Shown here in pieces: positions 1-5,451 of a DNA stretch of 10,672 nucleotides. The notes under the pieces are model-generated. The model did no database searches, was not told the origin of the DNA, and saw only the letters and a program-made list of their open reading frames with translations. Positions within the stretch are counted from its first letter, which is position 1. The number at the start of each line of letters is the position of its first letter. The stretch is from Actinobacteria bacterium 13_1_40CM_66_12 (GTDB taxonomy: Bacteria > Chloroflexota > Dormibacteria > Dormibacterales > Dormibacteraceae). Location of the stretch: assembly GCA_001917895.1 (NCBI GenBank), contig MNEW01000043.1:1-10672 (forward strand), written 5' to 3'. Both the position numbers and the translations under genes were made by a program.

Positions 1-1078
1 GCAAGCGCTGGACGGTGACGGCATCGACCGACCGGCGCGAGGTCCTCCACGACACCGACTACGTGGTCAACTCGATCGAGGTCGCCGGGCTGCAGAACGT
101 CCGCGCGGACTACGACATTCCTCTCAAGTACGGGGTGGACCAGTGCATCGGCGACACCATCGGCCCCGGGGGAATTTTCAAGGCGCTGCGCACGGGCCCC
201 GCCTGGCTTGACATCGTCGCCGACGTCAGCCGGATAGCGCCCAAGGCTTTCATCCTCAACTACACCAACCCGATGTCGATCCTCACCCTGGCGGCGGCCC
301 GCTCGACCGCGCTGCCGGTCGTCGGCCTGTGCCACAGCGTCCAGGGCACGTCGAGACTGCTGGCCGACTATCTGCAAGTGCCGTACGAAGACCTCGATTG
401 GAAGTGCGCCGGCATCAACCACAACGCCTGGTTCACAAAGCTTGAGCACAACGGCGAGGACATGTATCCGCTTCTGCGCCGGCGTGCGGCCGACCCCGAG
501 ATATTCGAACAGGATCCAGTGCGGTTCGAGGTCATGCTCCACATGGGCGCGTTCGTGACTGAGTCGAGCGGGCACTTCTCCGAGTACGTCCCCTACTTCC
601 GCAAGCGTCCAACAACTGGCCGCGCTGGCGGCGCGAGAACGATGAGCGCATCCACGCGATGCTCAGCGGAGAGGCCGAGATCCCAAAGGCCACGCGCCAC
701 GAATATGCCTCCTGGATCATCGAAGCGATCGAGTGCGGGCGTCCCACGAGCGTCCACGGAAACGTGGTCAACGACGGCGCTATCGACAACCTGCCGAGTG
801 GCGGCTGCGTCGAGGTGGAGTGCCGCGTCAGCCCGGAGGGCGTGCGGCCCGTTCGGTTCGGCAGCCTGCCAGAGCAGCTGGCGGCAATGAACCGCGCGCA
901 TATGGCGGTGCACGAGCTGGTCGTCGATGCGCTCTTGGAGCGCGACCGCCAGAAGGCAAAGTACGCGCTCATGATCGATCCGCTCACGGCCGCGGTGTGC
1001 TCGCTAGAAGAGATCGATCGGCTCTTCGAAGAGATGTGGGCGGCGGAGAGGGAGTACCTCCGTCCGTTCGAGGCTTAG
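1..1078 (+). pseudogene. GH4 family NAD-dependent alpha-galactosidase/glycosidase (MelA-like), 5' partial, frameshifted
   Basis: GH4 enzymes are cytoplasmic hydrolases that use NAD+ and a divalent metal (usually Mn2+) and act by oxidation-elimination at the sugar C3. The frame is open from base 3, before the first in-frame GTG at 15, so the start and the Rossmann glycine motif lie upstream of the window. Visible family motifs are DRREVL near the left edge, GDTIGPGGIFKALRT, NYTNP (258-272), GLCHSVQGT with the presumed metal-binding Cys at 330-332, INHNAW with the metal-binding His at 420-422, and HFSEYVPYFRK ending near 605. After that the frame turns into low-complexity Arg/Ser-rich sequence up to a stop at 888-890. 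The homologous C-terminal part resumes in another frame (SNNWPRWRRE, from about 608) and ends at the TAG at 1076-1078. A non-multiple-of-three deletion or a one-base error near 600-611 explains this. Substrate (alpha-galactoside, alpha-glucoside or a uronide) cannot be fixed without the N-terminus. Confidence 0.85.
659..1078 (+). CDS. C-terminal fragment of the frameshifted GH4 glycosidase
   Basis: This 139-residue open frame is the downstream piece of the broken GH4 gene, not an independent gene. It carries the conserved C-terminal GH4 features: NVVNDGAIDNLPSGGCVEVE, a loop rich in family-conserved Asn and Gly, then GSLPEQLAAMN, and the helical tail with ALMIDPLTAAVCSLEEI. Homologous sequence begins upstream of the ATG at 659 in the same frame (from about 608: SNNWPRWRRENDERIHA), so the ATG is merely the first in-frame start available after the frameshift. 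No ribosome binding site precedes it. Alone it lacks the NAD-binding and metal-binding parts and would not be catalytic. Confidence 0.75.
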   Translation: MLSGEAEIPKATRHEYASWIIEAIECGRPTSVHGNVVNDGAIDNLPSGGCVEVECRVSPEGVRPVRFGSLPEQLAAMNRAHMAVHELVVDALLERDRQKAKYALMIDPLTAAVCSLEEIDRLFEEMWAAEREYLRPFEA

Positions 1079-1836
1079 GCCACTGCCCGGCCGAAGGCTC
1101 GCGCGCCGATGACGATTGCGATCAGGCAGAGAACGGCCATGATCACCACGCCCTTGACCACGCTCGGGTCGCCCAGGTGAGCGAGGAACACCGCCCGCGC
1201 CGCGTCGACCGCATATGACAGCGGGTTGGCTGCCGCGACGTTGCGCAGCCACTGCGGCGCAAGGCTCAACGGCAGCAGCACCCCGGACAGCAGCAGGATT
1301 GGGAGCGTGGCCGTGAAGATGATCGGCGCGTAGCTGTTCTCGCTGCGTACCCACAGCGCCACTGCGTACGCGACCGACGCGGTCAGCAGCCCGATGAGCG
1401 CGATGAGCGCCAGCACCACCACGACGCCGAGCGCGTTGACGCTGAGCCCGAACGGAAGCGCCAGCAGGATCAGGATCAACGACTGCAGAACGATCGACAT
1501 CACGTCCCGCATCGCACGCCCCAGCAACAGCGCAACCCGGCTCACCGGCGTCACCCGCAAGCGTTCGATCACACCCATTCGGAGCTCGGCGATGAGGCTG
1601 AAGCCGACGCCGGCGGCACCGAACATCCCCAGCTGGACGAGCAAGCCTGGGACGAAGACGTTGTACGCGCCTCCCCGCGGGAAGCCGGGAGCCGAGGCGA
1701 TCGACTTGAGCAGGGGCGCGAAGAGGAGCAGATAGAGCAGGGGCTGCACGACACCGATCACCACCCACGCGGGATTGTGGATGAAGATCCAGAAGTACCG
1801 GCCGAAGACGAGCCAGGTGTCACGCAGCAGCTTCAA
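1075..1836 (-). CDS. ABC-2 type exporter permease (DrrB-like)
   Basis: This is the membrane subunit of an ABC exporter and pairs with the ATPase encoded just upstream. The 253-residue product has about six hydrophobic segments (roughly residues 21-42, 59-83, 111-130, 136-160, 170-192 and 228-246). A cytoplasmic loop after segment two reads ELRMGVIERLRVTPVSR (84-100), the coupling-helix region typical of ABC-2/DrrB permeases, and NPLSYAVDAARA (204-215) is another family motif. The best start is TTG at 1836-1834. It overlaps the ATPase TGA as TTGA and has a Shine-Dalgarno-like GAGGTGG a few bases upstream, inside the ATPase gene. The frame stays open far upstream, but that part is antisense-like shadow of the ATPase gene. 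Its TAA stop (1077-1075) overlaps the GH4 stop on the other strand. The exported substrate is unknown; drugs, lipids and polyketides are known for the family. Confidence 0.9.
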   Translation of the reverse strand: MKLLRDTWLVFGRYFWIFIHNPAWVVIGVVQPLLYLLLFAPLLKSIASAPGFPRGGAYNVFVPGLLVQLGMFGAAGVGFSLIAELRMGVIERLRVTPVSRVALLLGRAMRDVMSIVLQSLILILLALPFGLSVNALGVVVVLALIALIGLLTASVAYAVALWVRSENSYAPIIFTATLPILLLSGVLLPLSLAPQWLRNVAAANPLSYAVDAARAVFLAHLGDPSVVKGVVIMAVLCLIAIVIGARAFGRAVA

Positions 1837-2804
1837 GCCGCCACCTCGCGCAGTGACCGCCCGGTCTGCCTGAGAAAGACATCGTCGAGGCTCGGGCGGT
1901 GAAGCCCGATCGTCAGCAGCTGCAGCCCCGCTGCGTCCAGCGAGCGCAGGATGGCCGGCATTGCGACCTCGCCTCGATCCACGTAGAGCCGGACCGCCGA
2001 CTCCTCGATCGACCCCTCCCGGACGTACGGCTGGCCTTTGAGCACGTCGAGCGCGGCCTGCTGAGGACCGGCCACGGTCAGAGTGACGACGTCGCCGGCC
2101 ACAGCGCGCTTCAGCTCCTCGGGCGTGCCCTCGGCCACGATCTTGCCGTAGTCGATGATCGCGATCCGGTCGCACAGCGCGTCCGCCTCGTCGAGGTAAT
2201 GCGTGGTCAGGAATACCGTGGTGCCTCGGTCGTGCATGCGGCGCACCTCGTCCCAGACACGCGCGCGCGATTGCGGGTCGAGCCCGGTCGTCGGTTCGTC
2301 CAGGAAGAGGAGCTTGGGATCGTGGACCAGCCCAAGCCCGATGTCGAGGCGGCGCTTCTGCCCTCCCGAATAGGTCTTGACGGGCCGATCCGCGCAGACC
2401 TCCAGCTCGAGCATCTCGATGAGCTGGGCGGCCCGCTTGTTGGCGGCTGCGAGGGACATTCCATACAGGCGGCCCTGGAAGACCAGCTCGAACCGCCCGA
2501 CCACCTCGTAGTCGGAACCGCCCGCCTGGCTGACGTAGCCGATCAGCTTGCGCACCTTGTCAGGCTCACGTGCGAGGTCGCACCCCGCGACCCTGGCGGT
2601 GCCGCCGGTAGGAGGCAGAAGCGTGGCGAGCATTCGCAGTGTCGTCGTCTTGCCGGCGCCGTTCGGACCGAGAAAGCCGAAGATCTCACCGGACTTGACG
2701 GTCAGGTCCACGCCGGCGACCGCCTCGACCACCTGCTTTCGCGTCTTGAAGACGCGCCTGAGCCCGTGAGTCTCGATCGCTTGTTCGGCTCCCCCCAGAC
2801 CCAT
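1833..2804 (-). CDS. ABC transporter ATP-binding protein (DrrA-like)
   Basis: This is the nucleotide-binding subunit that powers the adjacent ABC-2 permease. The 323-residue product from the ATG at 2804 shows every ABC motif: Walker A GPNGAGKTT (46-54, Lys52), Q-loop Gln93 in YVSQ, signature YSGGQ (145-149), Walker B LLFLDEP (165-171, catalytic Glu170) and the H-loop His202 in TTHYLDEAD. A C-terminal extension (about 235-323), ending in RPSLDDVFLRQTGRSLRE, matches the DrrA-type accessory domain and supports assignment to the daunorubicin-resistance-like subfamily. A longer frame extends upstream to 2939, but those 45 residues are not ABC-like and lie opposite the DUF2461 gene, so the ATG at 2804 is preferred. 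No clear ribosome binding site precedes it. It is first in an operon with the permease and divergent from the DUF2461 gene. Confidence 0.93.
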   Translation of the reverse strand: MGLGGAEQAIETHGLRRVFKTRKQVVEAVAGVDLTVKSGEIFGFLGPNGAGKTTTLRMLATLLPPTGGTARVAGCDLAREPDKVRKLIGYVSQAGGSDYEVVGRFELVFQGRLYGMSLAAANKRAAQLIEMLELEVCADRPVKTYSGGQKRRLDIGLGLVHDPKLLFLDEPTTGLDPQSRARVWDEVRRMHDRGTTVFLTTHYLDEADALCDRIAIIDYGKIVAEGTPEELKRAVAGDVVTLTVAGPQQAALDVLKGQPYVREGSIEESAVRLYVDRGEVAMPAILRSLDAAGLQLLTIGLHRPSLDDVFLRQTGRSLREVAA

Positions 2805-2838
2805 CGCGGCTATTTTCGGCGATATCCTTGCCCTCACT

Positions 2839-3471
2839 GTGGCAAGCGCGTTTCGCGGCTGGCCCGAAGAGTGCCAGCGGTTTTTCATCGGGCTCGAGCT
2901 GGACAACTCCAAGAAATATTTCGACGCCCACCGCGCCACCTATGAAGAAGCGGTCAAGGGTCCGATGATGGCGCTGATCGAATCGCTCGAGGCGGACTAC
3001 GGTCCCGGCAAGGTTTTCCGCGCCAACCGCGACATCCGATTCTCCAAAGACAAGTCGCCCTACAAGACCAACATCGCGGGCTACGCCGGGATGGGTGGGC
3101 GTGGCGGCTACCTTTCGCTGGACGCCCGTGGGCTGACTGTCGCCGCGGGCCGCTACGAGATGACCCCGGCGCAGGTGGCGAAGTATCGAAAGAAGGTGGC
3201 GGCCGACTCCACCGGAGCGCCGCTGGCGGCGATCGTGGCCAAGCTCGAAAAGGCCGGATACAAGCTCGGCGGCGAAGCCCTCAAACGTGTGCCAGCCGGG
3301 TGGCCGCAGGACCATCCTCGTGGCCGGCTGCTCCGCCACAAGGTCCTGTACATCTACAAGAACTTCGGCCTTCAGCCCTGGCTGGGCAGCGCCGCCGCCC
3401 GCAAGCAGGTGGTCAAGGTCTTTGCCGACGCCCAACCCTTGAACGATTGGCTGGAGCTTAACGCGGGCTGA
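2839..3471 (+). CDS. DUF2461 family protein (TIGR02453-like)
   Basis: The 210-residue product matches the DUF2461 family, whose biochemical role is not established as far as I know. Support comes from the N-terminal segment with a conserved Phe-rich start and FIGLELDNSKKYFDAHR (16-32), then the hallmark block FRANRDIRFSKDKSPYKTNI (60-79), and further on GYLSLDARGLTVAAGRYEM (90-108) and LKRVPAGWPQDHP (148-160). The length is close to the family norm of about 210-230 residues. The GTG at 2839 is the only sensible start; no Shine-Dalgarno sequence is visible, while TATCCT at 2823-2828 lies where a -10 element of a leaderless transcript would be. It looks like a single-gene unit, since the next gene has its own weakly defined upstream region. 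No signal peptide or membrane segment is seen. Confidence 0.88.
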   Translation: MASAFRGWPEECQRFFIGLELDNSKKYFDAHRATYEEAVKGPMMALIESLEADYGPGKVFRANRDIRFSKDKSPYKTNIAGYAGMGGRGGYLSLDARGLTVAAGRYEMTPAQVAKYRKKVAADSTGAPLAAIVAKLEKAGYKLGGEALKRVPAGWPQDHPRGRLLRHKVLYIYKNFGLQPWLGSAAARKQVVKVFADAQPLNDWLELNAG

Positions 3472-3527
3472 TTTAATTGCCCTTAAGCGACCCATTCTTA
3501 TCGGGCCACGGTTATTCTTCTGAACAC

Positions 3528-3680
3528 ATGCTGAAGAACGCTCGGAGGCAGCACGGACAGGGGATGGTCGAATACGCCTTGATCCTGGTCCTGGTCTCGA
3601 TCGTGGTCATCGTCATTCTGCTGACCATGGGAAACCAGATCGCCAACGTCTTTTCAAACGTGGTCGCCGCACTGGGCTAA
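3528..3680 (+). CDS. Flp/Fap-type minor pilin subunit (orphan prepilin)
   Basis: This small type IVb pilin-like protein is normally cleaved by a TadV/PilD-type prepilin peptidase and assembled at the inner membrane by a Tad secretion machine. The 50-residue product starts with a short basic leader (MLKNARRQHG), then QGMVEYAL. Cleavage after Gly10 would leave Glu at +5 and Tyr at +6, as in Flp pilins. One hydrophobic helix follows (about residues 17-34) and a short polar tail NQIANVFSNV. The frame is open from 3477, but the extra 17 residues are not pilin-like, so the ATG at 3528 is preferred; there is no strong ribosome binding site. No tad/rcp assembly gene lies in the window, so it is an orphan here. 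Similar one-gene Flp loci occur in Chloroflexota and Actinomycetota. Confidence 0.85.
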   Translation: MLKNARRQHGQGMVEYALILVLVSIVVIVILLTMGNQIANVFSNVVAALG

Positions 3681-3686
3681 GCGGCG
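3665..3686 (+). repeat. Short hairpin straddling the pilin stop codon
   Basis: CGCCGC (3665-3670) and GCGGCG (3681-3686) form a perfect 6-bp stem with a 10-base loop that contains the pilin stop region. There is no following T-tract, so an intrinsic terminator is not supported. It could weakly pause or attenuate read-through into the GH13 gene 25 bases further on, or be chance in GC-rich DNA. Confidence 0.3.
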
Positions 3687-3710
3687 CACTTGCGATGATG
3701 GTCGCGCCCG

Positions 3711-5276
3711 ATGACGCGACCATGGTGGCGCGGTGCCGTCTTCTACGAGATCTACGTCCGCAGCTTCGCCGACTCCAACAACGACGGCAAAGGCGATCTA
3801 CCCGGCATCACGTCCCGCCTGGACCACGTCAAACGGTTGGGCGCCGACGCTGTATGGCTCACGCCCTTCTATCCCTCGCCGCAAAAGGACCAGGGCTATG
3901 ACGTCGCCGACTACTGCGACGTCAACCCGGAGTACGGGACGCTCGCCGACTTCGACCAGCTGATCACGAGCGCCCACGAGATGAGGCTCAAAGTGCTGGT
4001 GGACCTGGTTCCCAACCACACCTCCGACCAGCACCCGTGGTTTCAAGCTGCGCTCGGCTCGCCCGACGATCCTCATCGAGACCTCTACTACTTCCGGGAC
4101 GGCAAGGCCGACGGCTCTCCGCCGAACAACTGGCGCTCAGCCTTCGGCGGCCCCGCCTGGACCAAGGACGAGCGGAGCGGCCAGTGGTACCTGCACCTGT
4201 TCGCACCCGAGCAGCCCGACCTCAACTGGTGGAATCCAGAGGTGCCGGCGGAGTTCGAACGAATCGTCAGGTTCTGGCTCGACCGCGGGGCGGACGGTTA
4301 TCGCATCGACGTCGCGTCCGCCCTGTTCAAGCGCAAAGACCTCGCTGACGTGCCGATGATCGAGGACCCGATCAGCGGCATGCTCCGCCCCGACCCCGCC
4401 TTCGCTGTCGTCGACCAGCCCCAGGTGCACGAGGTGTATCGGCGATGGCGGCAGATCCTCAACGAGTACCGGCCCGATCGCGTGCTCGTGGGCGAGATCT
4501 TCGAGCCCCAGCGCCAGTCGCGCTACATCCTCCCCGACCAGCTGAACATGGCGTTCGCGCTGATCCGCGCGCGTTGGGATTCGAATCTCTGGCGCCGCTC
4601 GATCAATGTCGACATGCAAGCCCTGCACGGCCCTGGGGTCGCACCCAGCTGGACTCTTTCAAACCACGACGTCGTCCGTCACGTGACCCGCCTTGGCGGC
4701 GGTTCGCTCGGACAGGCACGCGCGCGCGCCGCGCTGCTGCTCCTGCTCGGGTTGCCGGGCCAGGTGTTTCTCTACCAGGGCGAGGAGCTTGGGCTCGAAG
4801 AGGCCGACCTTCCACCCGAGGCGCGCCAGGATCCACTCTTCATCCACACCGAAGGCCGCCAGGCCGGACGAGACGGGTGCCGGGTACCTCTGCCCTGGAA
4901 GAAGGGGGAACCCAACGCGGGATTCTCCGATGAGCCGCCGTGGCTCCCGATGCCACGAGGATGGGACCGATTCGCGGTCGACGTCGAGGAGGCGTCCGCC
5001 TCATCGATGCTCCAGCTCTACGAGCGCGCGCTTGCGATCCGCCGGCGCCTCGTGCCCTGGCTTCCGCCCGCGATCGGATGGCGGCCGGCGGTCCAGGGAG
5101 TGCTGGCTTATGAGCGGGAACGCCTGACGGTCGCATGCAACTTTCTGAGCCGTCCGGTGGCGATCCCCGCCGGCGGAACACTCGTCCTCGCGAGCGATCC
5201 TTTGGTCTGCCTCCGGAATGGAGAGCTGAACCTGCCCCCGAACTCGGCCGCCTGGCTCGACGCCCTGGCCCGCTAG
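3711..5276 (+). CDS. GH13 alpha-glucosidase / oligo-1,6-glucosidase
   Basis: This enzyme releases glucose from alpha-glucosidic oligosaccharides in the cytoplasm by the retaining GH13 mechanism. The 521-residue product begins directly with the (beta/alpha)8 barrel (WWRGAVFYEIYVRSFADSNN, residues 5-24), with a calcium-site-like DSNNDGKGD at 21-29. The four conserved regions are present: DLVPNH (98-103), GYRIDVA with nucleophile Asp200, LVGEIF with acid/base Glu262, and LSNHD with the stabilising Asp320. Region V reads QPDLN (168-172), as in alpha-glucosidases and oligo-1,6-glucosidases. Overall similarity looks closest to the actinobacterial alpha-glucosidase subfamily, often called GH13_30. 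Val201 after the nucleophile occurs in enzymes of both alpha-1,4 and alpha-1,6 preference, so linkage specificity is open. A short beta domain closes the protein (about 455-521). No signal peptide is seen. It starts at an ATG 30 bases after the pilin stop and may be co-transcribed with it. Confidence 0.93.
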   Translation: MTRPWWRGAVFYEIYVRSFADSNNDGKGDLPGITSRLDHVKRLGADAVWLTPFYPSPQKDQGYDVADYCDVNPEYGTLADFDQLITSAHEMRLKVLVDLVPNHTSDQHPWFQAALGSPDDPHRDLYYFRDGKADGSPPNNWRSAFGGPAWTKDERSGQWYLHLFAPEQPDLNWWNPEVPAEFERIVRFWLDRGADGYRIDVASALFKRKDLADVPMIEDPISGMLRPDPAFAVVDQPQVHEVYRRWRQILNEYRPDRVLVGEIFEPQRQSRYILPDQLNMAFALIRARWDSNLWRRSINVDMQALHGPGVAPSWTLSNHDVVRHVTRLGGGSLGQARARAALLLLLGLPGQVFLYQGEELGLEEADLPPEARQDPLFIHTEGRQAGRDGCRVPLPWKKGEPNAGFSDEPPWLPMPRGWDRFAVDVEEASASSMLQLYERALAIRRRLVPWLPPAIGWRPAVQGVLAYERERLTVACNFLSRPVAIPAGGTLVLASDPLVCLRNGELNLPPNSAAWLDALAR

Positions 5277-5343
5277 ACGTAGCCAGGCTATCCACAGTCG
5301 GTTAAGGAACGGGCATGAGGCGATTAAGCCGAGTTGGTCGGAA

Positions 5344-5369
5344 CGGGCGAATTTCGGAGTTCGCGCCCG
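5344..5369 (+). repeat. Inverted repeat 1 in the ppk upstream region
   Basis: GCGAA (5347-5351) pairs perfectly with TTCGC (5360-5364) around an 8-base loop. Alternatively CGGGCGAA (5344-5351) pairs with TTCG and CCCG (5360-5363, 5366-5369) with a two-base bulge. It lies 70 bases after the GH13 stop and is not followed by a T-tract, so it is a weak terminator candidate at best and could equally be an operator or leader structure. Confidence 0.35.
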
Positions 5370-5379
5370 CTTCACGCAC

Positions 5380-5397
5380 CGGCGACGGCCTTCGCCG
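5380..5397 (+). repeat. Inverted repeat 2 in the ppk upstream region
   Basis: CGGCGA (5380-5385) and TCGCCG (5392-5397) form a perfect 6-bp stem with a 6-base loop, only 10 bases after the first inverted repeat and just upstream of the likely ppk promoter. It may be a regulator-binding palindrome or part of a tandem hairpin; no T-tract follows. Confidence 0.35.
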
Positions 5398-5417
5398 ACA
5401 CTTAACCAGGCTCTAAT
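5391..5417 (+). promoter_or_regulatory. Candidate promoter of the polyphosphate operon
   Basis: TCTAAT at 5412-5417 matches five of six bases of the sigma-70 -10 consensus and stands out in this GC-rich DNA. The best -35-like hexamer, TTCGCC at 5391-5396, is poor and gives a 15-base spacer. CTTAACC lies between them (5401-5407) and is the reverse complement of GGTTAAG at 5300-5306. Transcription would start near 5424, leaving a leader of about 28 bases before the GTG of ppk. Confidence 0.3.
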
Positions 5418-5451
5418 CTAGGAATTCGCCTGCAACCGCTAAAGTTGGTCC

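Noticed and set aside
1075..2175. A 366-residue extension of the permease upstream of 1836
   Set aside because: The extra N-terminal part is Arg/Gly/Ala-rich shadow of the overlapping ATPase gene and has no membrane or family character; the TTG at 1836 with its Shine-Dalgarno-like sequence gives a normal DrrB-like start.
1899..2945. Long + strand open frame (348 residues) opposite the ABC ATPase
   Set aside because: It mirrors a clear ABC ATPase on the other strand, lacks recognisable domains, and has the His/Arg/Asp-rich composition of antisense frames in GC-rich genes.
3711..5276. Trehalose synthase or sucrose phosphorylase as the identity of the GH13 gene
   Set aside because: The length of 521 residues, the QPDLN region V and the overall motif set fit alpha-glucosidase/oligo-1,6-glucosidase better, though linkage specificity remains open.
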